DNA from: Aphanomyces cochlioides
Lineage: Eukaryota > Oomycota > Saprolegniomycetes > Saprolegniales > Verrucalvaceae
Direction of reading: 5' to 3'
Length of the DNA: 64,000 nucleotides
NCBI GenBank assembly: GCA_019828595.1
Contig: JAHQRK010000010.1
Location: forward strand, 2,046,001-2,110,000
Below the pieces are notes generated by a model, which did not search any database, was not told where the DNA came from, and was given only the letters and a program-made list of their open reading frames with translations. The first letter of the stretch is position 1. Each line of letters starts with the position of its first letter. Shown here piece after piece: positions 46,121 through 56,528 of the stretch. The position numbers and the translations under genes are program-made.

Positions 46121-47799
46121 TTGCAGTCGCATGCCGCGACACCATTACCGCCGAAGAGTCGGCTCAACTTTACTTTGACCATGTTTTCTGTCGCTTTGGG
46201 CTTCCAGCATCTATCGTTTCAGACCGCGATCCTCGCTTTACATCGAAATTCTGGTCCGCGCTGTTTGCTCTCTGTGGCACCACCCTTGACATGTCCACGT
46301 CGGACCACCCTGAAACTGACGGTCAGTCTGAACGCGCTAATCGCGTTATCGAAGATGTTCTTCGCAGTTACACTCAATCCAAGCCGCGCACATGGAGCAC
46401 GATGCTCTCCCATGTTGTCTTTGCGTACAACAACTCTGTTCAAGCCTCAACGGGTCATACCCCTTTCTATGTCCTACATCTACGGCACCCGCGCCTTCCG
46501 ATCAATGTGGATGCTGCACGTTTAAGTGGGGGAGGATCTATCCCTGTACGCGCAATCGCCAGTGTAAAACACTTTATCGAATCCAGGAAGTCCCTACTCC
46601 TCCATGTCCGCGAGAATCTCGCATCAGCTCAAGAAAAGCAGGCTTTGCAAGCCAACAAGACAAGTCGTGGAAACAAAAATGTTTATTCAGTCGGCGACTT
46701 AGTCCTACTACGTGCATCGGCAGTGCCCAAGACGGCGCTAGGAAACCCAAAATTGCAGCCACCTTGGCTTGGCCCGTTCCCTATCACAAAGAAGATTAGC
46801 AACACTGCATACAAGTTGGAGCTTCGAACTGAATGGCAAATCCATCCAACATTTTATGTTGGCAAGATCAAGAGGTATTTACCTGCTACGCCTGATCGTG
46901 GCGACCTCTCGCCTGCTCGCTCTTCATCCAGTCCCACAAGCGTCGAATATGATTCTGCATATCAGCAAAAGACCGCTTCATCGACTGCCAGTCATGGAGA
47001 TAATCCTCCAGCTCATGAACGGACGGATACTCGTTTTGATCTCTCCGAAGCCGATGAATCTCATCCGTCAACTCACGAACTCGGAGTTCCAACTCCACAA
47101 CGCGCAAATCCGTTCGCAGATGTGCGACCTCAAGAGGCTCTGCAGCCGCTGCCAGAGGAGTTCGAGGATATGGCTGTCGATCCACCGATCGACCACGACT
47201 TGGCGATCGCGCCACACGACTTGGTCCAACATGGACATATCCATACGCCGCTCCATCGACGGCAACGGCCGATACGGAGCCTACATGGATATCAGCTAGA
47301 GAAGCTCGAGAAACCTTACCACTGGAGCTTGCAGCTTACGAATCATTACGGCGACGTTCGCGACGGAAGTCTTCTCCACACGCCGAAAGCTTACACTATG
47401 TTGCGCGTTTGCAATCATACGCCAGCGATGCTCCGCGAAATTCGCAAGTCGATTTGTCCACTGTGGAACAGTTTATGGCGGAGATCGAGGCTCGACATTG
47501 TCTTTAACCTTGCGCGGGTTCAAGTACGACAGCGCGAAGCACATGAGATATTCCTCAACACTTTCACCTGGCAGAGTTGCCAATGGAACATAAGGCCATG
47601 CCTTTCCTTCAGCAATGCTGGTCCTTTGATCCTTTTTCCACTTGGACTGCATGGTAACAGCGCATCCGCTTGCTTGGCACCGGCCCCACAAGTATCGGAT
47701 ACATTTGCAAAATTTGCTCTTGGTGACCTGCGCTTCCCAAATGCCAAGCTGGCTGTGGACGAATTGGTGTTCTTGCACAGTCATGGCATGACCCACTGA
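46021..47799 (+). pseudogene. Integrase core and C-terminal region of element C
   Basis: After the frameshift the integrase core continues with MDFIFGLPRDKHGR (Asp), IVSDRDPRFTSKFW (Asp) and DGQSERANRVIEDVL (Glu), then a barrel-like GPFPITKKISNTAYKLEL segment. The sense frame stays open to 47799. Its last ~165 codons overlap the antisense frame, and from about 47240 another sense frame ending FMAEIEARHCL at 47512 looks more protein-like, so the natural C-terminus is probably there, after a further indel. Confidence 0.8.
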
Positions 47800-48399
47800 A
47801 CTTGGATAGTGCAAGATTTCTGACGCCAGATCGCTGCTGTTAGCATTGATCATCCACCTTGGATCGCTGGTGAAGATCACCTCTGTACTGTGCATCTCGC
47901 GTGCCTTCGACGCGAATCTTGACTCTGCAATATGCTTGACTGGCTTGTCTTGGTCGTCGACATATATGTCTCCTGCGCTTGGTAGCGGCGTTCATCTTGT
48001 TTGTTTGTCGACAGGACTGTCACGAGACGCTGGCAGAACAACTTGTTCGATCTTGACCTTTTGTACGGCGGGTTTGGCCTCCTCCTCTTCTTCCTCGGCG
48101 TCCTCTTTTGCCTCTGGTTCTGGCTCAGTTGCGCCCTGCTTTGTTTCTTGGTGCGCCTGCACTTCTGCCGCTTGTCGCTCTTTTGCGATCCGTTCTTCTT
48201 TGCGCGCTTTCAGCGCCGCACGTTCGTCCTCTGGTGTACTCTCGTAGTCCACCTCGCCTTCCTCAATGAAGTTCATTGCCAACTCCGTGCCGCTTGCACG
48301 TTTCTTCCGTTTTGGCTGTTGAGCCGTTTCGAAGCCTCTCGTTCCAACTGCCATACCTGGCTGACCTGTCTCCCTCTCACGTGATCCCTGCGTTCCCAT
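47473..48399 (-). CDS. Antisense ORF of element C: NLS and acidic protein, one stop
   Basis: On the strand opposite to gag-pol a frame starts at ATG 48399, 40 bp inside the 3' LTR, and runs 309 codons to 47473 with a single TGA at 47992-47994 (probably CGA originally). It has a nuclear localisation signal (PKRKKRASG), a charged helix (ERAALKARKEERIAKERQ), an acidic run (EDAEEEEEEAK), and a globular second half with a CKCIRYLWGRCQASGC cysteine cluster. No family is recognised. The layout (nuclear signal, acidic tract, Cys cluster, start next to the 3' LTR) parallels the antisense frames of element B without obvious sequence similarity. Confidence 0.5.
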
Positions 48400-48438
48400 T
48401 TTGAAAGCTCGCTGAGCTTTGTTTTGAGAGTGGGGAGG

Positions 48439-48704
48439 TGTAACCGGACGCTCCGGTTACTTGCTCTTTGACCCTTGGCATGACATGCCTGCTGTTAGCA
48501 TGTCATCTGTATTCCCCTGCATGTGACGCACTCCGTGCTCTCTGCCATTCCTTTGGCTCGGTGCCTTCTAGGCCATTCATATTCACTGGCTCACAAGCCC
48601 TGTTTGACTCTGCATTCATTAGCTTTAGGCAGGATAAAGCTAATCCACTTTTCATCTTTCTCTCTGCTTCCTAAGCCTTCCTCCTGCGCGTGTACCCGGT
48701 TACA
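48439..48704 (+). repeat. 3' LTR of element C, 266 bp
   Basis: It begins TGTAACCGG and ends CCGGTTACA, perfect 9-bp inverted ends, and is preceded directly by a purine-rich tract that serves as second-strand primer. The matching 5' LTR is reduced to 14 bp at 42315. Confidence 0.85.
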
Positions 48705-49098
48705 GTGATCGAGCCTTGCTCATCTCTGGCTCATTTCAAAGTTTCCGGTAGGAAGTGACTGACAGAGCAGTATGACAACAATCGTCTGTACCGGTAATGT
48801 TGAAGTTTCTTGTGGGTCACAAGTTGTGGCATCCAGACAAATAACAAATTCTCCAACTATTCCATTTTAAATTGTGAATTTGGAACTTTGGAAAATTTTT
48901 GCAAAATGTCATTTCAGTTTTATGGAATAAAAAAATTGAAGGGGCTCGAGAATAAAATCCATCGAAAAAATTGAATTCTATTTTAATCTGCGGGAAATAG
49001 AAAAATCAACGACAGGTGGACCAACAACCACAAACAAAATATTCAACGCAGGCAGCGAGGAGATACGAGAAAGAATTTTATGTCCATTGTGGATGAAT
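48705..49098. other. Intergenic, nothing recognised
   Basis: AT-rich spacer between element C and the Harbinger element. No gene seen. Confidence 0.4.
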
Positions 49099-49417
49099 AG
49101 TGGGTGTCAGAGTGTCAGCAACTTCGAGGCAGCAAATTAGAAGTTGTATGTGATTGGATAAAAATTGCCGAAACTCATCCTGCCACTTCCCATCCAAACT
49201 GCCAAGGATTGTTGGCAGTTTGCAGCAATAAATTTTCACGAGGCTGATATGTTGCCTACCCGCGCATAAAGTTTAAAAGAACTCGATTCTGATTGGCCAT
49301 CTTAGCCAGAAAAGTCATCGTTTCGGCGATGCGTGATGGGAGAGCTTGAGTGCAGAAGCTTGACTCCTTGAGATTGGTAGGTGTTCCCTTCAGTTCATTC
49401 ATCTAAGAAGCCCAGCG

Positions 49418-50340
49418 ATGACAAGCAATGACCAACACAGCCAGCCATTCACTTCGCCCAAGGGTATGACAAGGTCCAAGCGTGTGCTCTGGACGACCGA
49501 CGCAATTGCTGGTGGAAAATCCAGTATGGACATTCTAATCGAGTGGTTGACTACTGAGGGCAACTACACATGATGGAAAGGTGGTGACAAGCACTCTGGT
49601 ACCACCAAAACTACACTTGCTAACCAAATTAACATGATGATAAAAAAGAGCGGCATTCACAACCGCAAAGCCAAAGACATTATTAAAAAAAATTCGAGTA
49701 TAGAGTCCTCCTACAAGGAAGCTAAAGAGTGGAAAGAGAACACAGGGCAAGGAATTGAAGATGAATCAACAATCCAGAATGAGCTGCAGCGCATATGCCC
49801 ATACTTCTTTCAATTGGATGACATCATGCGTGATCGTGCATCGACAAGTGCTATTTACACGAATAAAACAGTCGACGATGAAGATGATGACAACGATGAC
49901 AAAAGGGAGAAGCGCGGACGCAAGCAATCCAGCATGGACGATCAAGATGATGATCGCAGCAAAAAGAGGTCGCATGCACAAGCAAAGTTTGACGAATGGT
50001 CGGATTTAAATAAGCGAGGGTTTGAATTCAAGCTTCAAGAGGTATGTGACTTCTGGACTACTGATTTGTCTATTTCTTATAGTTGGAGCGTAAAAATGCC
50101 ATAGAGTCGAAGAGACTAGATGTTGAGACGAAGCGAGAAGAGCGGCTTGCCGAAGAGACTCGTTTGAATGTGCGTCTGTTGTCAATTCAAGCTAATTCGG
50201 CTGAATTGGAATTTGAAGCAAAGCGCAAAGATATGGAAATTGAAAGACGCATCAAAATCATTTCAAGACGTAAACAATTGAAAGCCGATGGATGGAGTGA
50301 TGGAGATATCGACTTTGCCTGCCCACTACATTTAGAATAG
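49418..50340 (+). pseudogene. Myb/SANT-like accessory protein of Harbinger 1
   Basis: Exon 1 (49418-50041) and exon 2 (50083-50340) join in frame across a 41-nt intron, giving 294 codons. The helix-turn-helix region around VLWTTDAIAGGKSSMDILIEW is followed by an in-frame TGA at 49571-49573 just before WKGGDKHSGTTKTTLA, so the start of the DNA-binding domain is separated from the rest. The second half is a long charged helix (TKREERLAEETRLNVRLL). In this superfamily such proteins bind element ends and bring the transposase to DNA. Confidence 0.8.
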
Positions 50341-50410
50341 CTCTTCCAATAAATCTATCGATTTCATCACTTAATGAATACAATTACTCTGGGATAATCT
50401 ACAAATACGA

Positions 50411-51697
50411 TCAGTACTGCGAGTCGTCTAGCACTTGAGCTGCAACGTGTTCTCGTTTAGAAAGGCCAGTGACAGGCTCGTCGGCATCGTCATCAAATGA
50501 TTCAGTAGTCCTCGGGAAGCAAACTTTATAAGCTCGTACGTCCGCGTTGCAAAAGCAATTGTTCTGTAGTTCAATCCATGAAGCAGGAATAACATCGTTC
50601 TCTTGCAAAAGAAAATTGTGTAATACAGCACAAGCCACAATGGTCTCGACAATGTTCTTCATGGCGGCTTTACCGTTCATCACTTTACGAATTCGCTTGA
50701 GATATTGAAAACGCCCCTTCAGCATCCCTATACAATGTTCTGTTTTGATTCGGCCTTTGACCAGTCTACTATTGAACGCTTCTTTCCATTGCTGCATTCT
50801 TTGGTTTGGTAGGTTTTTGAACGCAGGAACTTTAGTGAGGCATGGCTTGTAAGCTGAATCTCCCAACAGGTATTGTTTGTCAGAGAAGTAGAAGTAGTCA
50901 CGAGGTCTCTTACTAACATTGCTGTTACGCCACACTCTGTTGTCATGGGTTGAACTTGGCCAGCCAACAAATATATCACGGACAGTGTCATGATCATCAC
51001 AAATCACTTGGCCTGCAACAGCGTAGCAACCTTTTCTGGAATAATAGTCTTCACCATGAAGTGTCAGCTTTGTTTCAAATGGAAAAAATGTCCCGTCTAT
51101 AACGCCAATGCAATGTTTAAAGCCACACATCTCGTAAATGCGATTCTCCACAGCAAGAGACTCAATATAATTTGGCCAACGTACGAGCTTGCCACGCAGA
51201 TTATAGACCGCTGCAATTCCTCGGGAGACGTATTCGGCCACTGTGCCACTGCCAATATCAAAGAAAGATGCCATGTGCTGATTGGAAACAGCATTGCCAT
51301 TCGTGCCAAGGAATTAAAGCAGTACAAACAAGTGATCTTCAATAGATCCCTTTTGCATTTTACCTTGCACGCTTTTGAATTCAGCTGCATCACGGAGTTG
51401 GTCGGCGAGACGATGAAATGATGAACGTTCTACACGAAAGAGTTTACGGAAGCGATTATCTCGGATGTCGTATAGAAGATGGTGGAATCGCGATTTGGGA
51501 TAGACAATATTTGTCCTGGGGTTGATGTATCGGGTTGACTCGATAGCTTGGATCCAACCAAGAAGCTGTGTGTCAACATCGTCTTCATCAGAGTCACTCA
51601 CGTCAAAGAGCATTCGACGTATTCTCCATCTTTTTCTATCGTCAAGCATCAACATAGCATAACGCAGGAGCAACTGCCGGTCGCTTGTCTTCACCAT
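50411..51697 (-). pseudogene. Harbinger 1 transposase (DDE_Tnp_4), one in-frame stop
   Basis: The frame from ATG 51697 runs to 50411, with a TAA at 51311-51313 just before FLGTNGNAVSNQHM. Downstream are the catalytic Asp in GVIDGTFFPF, the second Asp in LLGDSAYKPCL and the Glu in RIKTEHCIGMLKGRF, matching the HARBI1-type nuclease domain. The acidic linker VSDSDEDDVDTQ is near the N-terminus. Apart from the single stop (CAA to TAA is plausible) the protein is full length at about 428 aa. Confidence 0.9.
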
Positions 51698-51965
51698 TGC
51701 ACTATAGTCGCAGCCTTGACTTGTTGCTGTGATGAAACACTGGGGGTTTCAGAGTTAAATATGAATACAACAATTTCATTGGATATAATAATGAACAATG
51801 GAGTCTTTGTTGCCCCGAAGTTGCTGGCACTCTGACACCCACTAATCTGCTCCTCTGTGTAAAGTCTGTGGAAGGAAATATTTAGGGCTGGTCTGAATGC
51901 AGATATATCCGGATATGATATGTCTATTATCCGTATTTTTGGCCAGTTTCCAAATTCCTGTCAAC

Positions 51966-52127
51966 ATGGCCATTGAACCGACGCTCGCTGCCTTGGCGAA
52001 GAAGACAAACTGCGAAAAGCAAATCTGCCGCGTGTGCTACGCTCGTCTCCCTCCTCGCGCTACCAACTGTCGTAAGAAGAAGTGCGGCCACTCCAACCAA
52101 TTGCGCATTAAGAAGAAGATCAAGTAA
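51966..52127 (+). CDS. RPL40: Ribosomal protein eL40, stand-alone form
   Basis: The 53-aa frame [20 protein letters not shown], then [10 protein letters not shown] and [12 protein letters not shown], is ribosomal protein eL40 of the large subunit, with the zinc-binding cysteines CxxC (21, 24) and Cys35/Cys40. In most eukaryotes this protein is made as the C-terminal part of a ubiquitin fusion. Here an ATG sits at the point where ubiquitin would end, and neither a ubiquitin frame nor a credible splice acceptor lies just upstream (a Harbinger end is 120 bp away). It is therefore either a natural ubiquitin-free gene or one whose upstream part was displaced. Confidence 0.9.
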   Translation: MAIEPTLAALAKKTNCEKQICRVCYARLPPRATNCRKKKCGHSNQLRIKKKIK

Positions 52128-52149
52128 ACTAAACTTCGTAACACGCTTC

Positions 52150-53575
52150 TTATTCTGTCAATGAGTACGATCGGAGCACACCATCCCGCGATACAGTCGC
52201 AATTCCATGCTTGGACTCACATACGCCGTTGACCGCATCGTACACTGGACCCACGAGCTCGCCAGTCACGTGTGGGATTGCCCACAAACCTTCCCATCGC
52301 GAACAACTTCCATCGCCAGAGGCAATCCACGCTGTACCATTCGACGCACAGTTGATCGCATGCACTGCTGAACTGCTTCGAGAGACTACGTGAAGCGGTG
52401 CCCTATATCAATGCGTGAGCATTTGTGCTGGGGATATAGTGCATACGTAGAATTTCGCAAGTCGTAGGTGTACAAGCCGCCGTTTTCAGTGCCAACCAAT
52501 GTCATCAGTGCTCCCGCGTCCGAATTCACGGCTGCGCATGCTGACGCTGGTGAAATACAAGGCAGCGCGAGTGCCTAGCAAAAGTTAGCCGCTTCACAAT
52601 CGTAAGGAATCATGTACGATGTCAGCCATGCGAACATCGAGGCCAAAACAATTTTGCTCTGTGCCGACAACCAACAACTTGCCTTCGGTTTCATGCTCCA
52701 CGTCTAGACTTACAAGGCGTTCGCCTGACGTCAAATCTGATGGTAAGTCTTCTAGGACGGCTAGACAAGTCGGCGTAGCTGGCAGAGCCCACTCGCGAAA
52801 GCTTTTCCCAGAGCCACAATGCCAAACTTTCACCAAGCTATCGCTGGCACAAGCTACAGAACCGCATTAGACAATCGAGCTAGAAAGTGCACTCAAGTAC
52901 ACACAACATTGCGTCCACGGCCAAGAATACCAATGCCTTGGACAGCACTACGATGGCCAGTCAAGACTGCACCGCACGTAAAGCTCTGGAGCGACCAAAT
53001 CCGCAGAGAGAAGTCTGTGGAGCCGGTGAGGGCTACGACCGAGCTTGGGAAGAACTTGATATGCGTGACATCGCTCAAATGGCCTGACAATTGAATGCTC
53101 TGTTGCGAATGGACTTGTGTCACTTGAAAGAGCCCATCAGCACCTCCGATAGCCAAGAAATTGCCATTGGGACTCGCAGCTACGGCATACAGCTGGCCAT
53201 CATGAGATCACATCCATCAGGAGTTTATACCTGTGCATGGAGTGGAGTTTGAGTATGTGGTGTGTAAAACGGCATCAAGACACACGATCCATCGCCTTTT
53301 GACTTGTCTGCAATCGTGATACTGTATCTCGATTGCGACGCGACAGACATGGGCGCTTCTTGAGCTCCATGAGGGTCATGGGACTTGTGGACTGTGTGTA
53401 TGACACTTGGACTTTGCGTTGCAGCTTGAATTCTCTCCGCATCGTGGACGCAATCTGGGTTAAAAACAAGCTGCCGATCTGTTGTGCTAACCCAAAAGGC
53501 GTCGTCCTGCGTCGTTTGCCAGTCGCTTTGAATGTCCAGCACGCGGATCGTCGTCGGGCTTTGATCGCTTCCCAT
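52150..53575 (-). CDS. PAAF1: Proteasomal ATPase-associated factor 1 (WD40)
   Basis: Five exons on the minus strand (53575-53231, 53192-52901, 52853-52618, 52574-52447, 52402-52150), with introns of 38-47 nt, give 417 aa. WD40 repeats are visible: YAVAASPNGNFLAIGGADG, LSGHLSDVTHIKFFPSS, TGSTDFSLRIWSLQSFTCG, the GRGRNVV stretch completed across intron 2 (VVSCASDSLVKVWHCG), and SRDGVLRSYSLTE at the end. The GRGRNVVS and HLSDVTHIKFFPS combination is typical of PAAF1/Rpn14, a chaperone that binds Rpt subunits during assembly of the 19S proteasome regulator. It is convergent with eL40, only 22 bp between stop codons. Confidence 0.9.
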
Positions 53576-53976
53576 CGTTCAGTTGAACTTAAACAAAACT
53601 TGATTGGTAGATTTTATCTCTTTTATGAAATTGTATTGGTTGAATATATTAGTTTTAACCAATCAGATTGAATTTTGAATGACATTCCAGAATGACATGG
53701 AATGGGCTGTCCTGAACCGAGGACAAGATATGAAGGCAGCGGTCTGCAGATCGTGGAGCGATTGTCCGATTACAAACGATCTAAGCTGCTGAGCTTCACA
53801 GGAGCAACAAAGCATTTTGGAAGCCATGGCTTCACCTGGAAGAAGCGGTGACGTGCACAGAAGACGTTCCGTGAAGAGTAAAATTGGCGCAAAATTAATA
53901 CAGACTTCAGCGAGGCATACACTATGCCGTGGCGATCGCAAAATTGAGCTCACGCTTTCAACAGAAGACGATCTTG
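53576..53976. promoter_or_regulatory. Putative PAAF1 promoter with CCAAT-type boxes
   Basis: Within 120 bp upstream of the PAAF1 start are several ATTGG/CCAAT pentamers, including an inverted pair ATTGGTT...AACCAAT near 53635-53665. These could be NF-Y type sites. No further evidence. Confidence 0.35.
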
Positions 53977-55480
53977 TTAAAACCATTTCTTGAGGAAATC
54001 AACAACACTGTCAGCAGCCTCACTGAGATCGTCGCCGTCTTCTTCTGTCACGAATGAGTTCGGATCTGGATCGTTCTGCATCGTGTTGGCATCTTCGTCC
54101 AAACCAAAGAGAGATTTGTCGTCATCAGCTGGAGCCTCGGACGCCGCTTCGTCAACGACACTTGGATCCGCGGCAGCAACATCACCAGCGGCGCCAGCAG
54201 CAGCAGCAGCCTCGCCACCACTACTTCCACCGCCCATGCCAATCGGGGGCACGACCATAAAGCCACCACCACCAGGGACGCGACTAGCAATTTCAGAAAC
54301 CATTCGATCAAAAGGCATGCCTTGCAGGAAGACACGACCAGGGCCAGTCAAGGTGGTGACAAAGAGACCTTCGCCACTGAACAATACATTCTTCACGCCT
54401 TGCATTCGTTGGATATCGTAGCTCACGGTTGGTTCAAATGCTACGAGGCAACCACTTGAAATCCGCAATACTTGGCCGGGTTGAAGAGTGTGTTCAATGA
54501 GCGCACCCGAAGCGCGCACGAATGCTTCACCTGGACCAGTCAACCGTTGCAGGATAAAACCTTCGCCACCGAAGAATCCAGCTCCAAAGTTCTTGGTGAA
54601 TTCCTATAGTGGCTTGGTCAAAGCAGGTCCATGGCTATGCTCCAAACCATTTCAATGCCAATCGTGTGCGAACCTGCAAGAAATGCACCCTTCTGGCAAA
54701 TCAACGAGCCACCAAAATCATCCAATTTCATGTGGACGATCTATTGAAATGAGAGACACCATCGAAATAGTCATACCTTGCTTGGAACCGACGTCCCAAG
54801 GCACACTTGACCAGTCGAAGTTCCAGTGTGCGTGTATTCAGTCACGAAAAAGTTTTCTCCCGTCATCATGCTGGAAAAGACCACTCAGTCGATGTAGTAA
54901 TTCAAGGTGAATACCGTTTCAAGCCTTGTTGAAAACCACCAGCGGTATGGGTGTTCATTTGGACTCCGTCGGTCATGTAGATCATGGCTCCTGTTTCAGC
55001 ACGCAATTTTTGATTTGGTTCTAACGCAATCTAAGTAAGGCGGAAAAGAATCCAAGTTTGGTCGATTTCAGCAACGTACATGGACTCTAGACACCACATC
55101 ATCCATGAGATTATCAATATGCAACCAAGCAAGTCCTTACATTTGAGATTCTTGTCCGACAATTTGAGCTGCTTTCGAAAAGTCAATCGGGTTGTATTCG
55201 ACAACAGCATTTTCGTCAACTGGGGCTTGTGTTGCCATCTCGGTTGTCGTTGTAGTCGTGTGAATGCGACTATCGTCGTTTCCATATGGGTTCTTGAGTG
55301 AGCTTTCTTTAGTCACTCGATTGAAGTACACCACTTGCCCTGTAAATCAACGTCAAGCATCCTCTGAGAGACCGCAGACAGACCATTGCGACGCTTGATA
55401 GCTTCCCAATCAGACGGTTGCGTCGACAAAGCGCGAAGAAGAGTCTTGGACGAGTGTCTGGCGCGGCGGAGTGCGAGCAT
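53977..55480 (-). CDS. AIM24: AIM24-family mitochondrial protein with N-terminal WW domain
   Basis: Seven exons (55480-55384, 55339-55141, 55086-55080, 55030-54915, 54870-54777, 54740-54648, 54603-53977) give 410 aa. Residues 1-21 (MLALRRARHSSKTLLRALST) look like a mitochondrial presequence. A WW-like module follows (SDWEAIKRRNGQVVYFNRVT), restored only when intron 1 is removed. The AIM24/DUF124 beta-sandwich core spans ~95-330 (KLRAETGAMIYMTDGV, MMTGENFFVTEY, FGAGFFGGEGFILQRLTG). An acidic Ala/Gly-rich tail follows. Exon 3 is only 7 nt and is needed to connect SQI-VH-IALEPNQ. Yeast AIM24 acts in the inner mitochondrial membrane in MICOS integrity. The WW fusion is not typical. Confidence 0.88.
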
Positions 55481-55799
55481 GCGAGTGTGGACTTTCTCGA
55501 ATTCGAAATTGACCACCGGATAATATGAGAGGGGTCAAGGGGTTAGGGTTTAGAACTGAAGGGGTTAAGGGTTTGAACTTTTCGATGGACATTTGAAAGT
55601 GTTAGGCCGTGTTCGGTTTGCAAATCATGATTTACCACACAAATCAGGATTCTTCAAATCATGACTCAGACGGATCATGATCTCAATTGAATCGTGATTT
55701 TGTCGCTGACCAATAGTGCCGAACACGATTCTTGTGAAACCTCTGAAATATCATAATCTATTACTTGTATGAGAACACTGTCATTTCTCGAGAACTGGC

Positions 55800-56528
55800 A
55801 TGGAAGAGAAGACGTTTGCGTTGTGGTCACATCAACTTGAGCTGAAACTTTTGGCTGCGTACAAGGAAGTTGCACGAAACTCGAAGCTTGTGGCGTCAGG
55901 AGGGAAGAACTTACGTCTTGCTGGATGGCGAGCAGTTTTGAAGCAACTTGAAGGAACTGATCTTGCCAATGTGGACCAACTCCAATCGAAATGGCGACGA
56001 CTGAAGTCTGACTGGTCAGACTACAAGTTTCTTGTTGGCTTGTCTGGCTATGGAGAGGATTGGGGAACAGAAAAATGGGTCGAAATCGATAAGAATCGCA
56101 CGACAGGGAGCAAACTGTCGCGTTATCGTGGAAAACCATTTGTACACATCGATGCAATGTCGGACATTCTCGGCGATTGTATGGCCACTGGAGAGAATAT
56201 ACAGGCGGTCTCTGACATTGTTCTCACTCCATATGAGCAAGCTGACACTGAGATTGATGACGCAAGATCAGCAGATCGTGATGATGAGTCAATCTACGGA
56301 AATTTGACTGCGTCACAAAAACGAGCGAGTGTGTTGCTCAAAATCAAACAAAATCGAAAGCGAAAACAAACGGGAGAGAAAGATAAGTCAAAGGACAAAA
56401 GACTTCAAGCATCCATTCGAAACAACCTAGCGAGCTCTGCATCGTACTCGTTTCCTGTTTCACAGTCGGCACTTGACTCAATACTGTCAGCATCAGCGAC
56501 GTCAGCCCCTTTGATTGCAATGAGATAA
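55800..56528 (+). CDS. Myb/SANT-like accessory protein of Harbinger 2
   Basis: An intact 242-aa frame begins at ATG 55800. The N-terminal region (LWSHQLELKLLAAYKEVAR, GWRAVLKQL, LQSKWRRLKSDWSDYKFL) is a Myb/SANT-like trihelix domain for binding transposon ends. A basic tract follows (KQNRKRKQTGEKDKSKDKR), then a Ser/Ala tail. Its last 124 bp overlap the 3' end of the transposase gene on the other strand, so both proteins use the same DNA in antisense. Confidence 0.85.
   Translation: MEEKTFALWSHQLELKLLAAYKEVARNSKLVASGGKNLRLAGWRAVLKQLEGTDLANVDQLQSKWRRLKSDWSDYKFLVGLSGYGEDWGTEKWVEIDKNRTTGSKLSRYRGKPFVHIDAMSDILGDCMATGENIQAVSDIVLTPYEQADTEIDDARSADRDDESIYGNLTASQKRASVLLKIKQNRKRKQTGEKDKSKDKRLQASIRNNLASSASYSFPVSQSALDSILSASATSAPLIAMR

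Larger units (their letters stand above)
42315..48704 (+). mobile_element. Ty3/gypsy LTR retrotransposon C, 5' LTR almost absent
   Basis: The order is a 14-bp relic of the 5' LTR (42315-42328, TGTACCCGGTTACA, identical to the last 14 bp of the 3' LTR), a primer binding site starting TGG at 42331, gag, protease, RT/RNase H, integrase, an antisense frame, a purine tract (GAGAGTGGGGAGG) and a full 266-bp LTR. The protein sequences belong to a different Ty3 lineage from elements A and B (CCHC gag, FDD-type RT, chromovirus-like integrase end). Frameshifts, a stop and a missing RT catalytic residue show that it is inactive. Confidence 0.9.
49099..51843. mobile_element. PIF/Harbinger DNA transposon 1, 2745 bp
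   Basis: Terminal inverted repeats of about 38 bp (AGTGGGTGTCAGAGTG.CAGCAACTTCG.GGCA) bound the element, with a 3-bp direct repeat AAT on each side (49096-49098 and 51844-51846), as expected for this superfamily. It encodes a Myb/SANT-like protein on the plus strand and a transposase on the minus strand, tail to tail with 70 bp between stop codons. Each gene has one internal stop, so this copy is inactive but otherwise complete. Confidence 0.9.

Noticed and set aside
46886..47215. Minus-strand frame reading like a coiled coil (LRTDLRVVELELRVRELTDE)
   Set aside because: The plus strand is open through the integrase C-terminal region in the same place. It could be a third antisense piece of element C, but a stop-rich gap separates it from the 47473-48399 frame, so it was not annotated.
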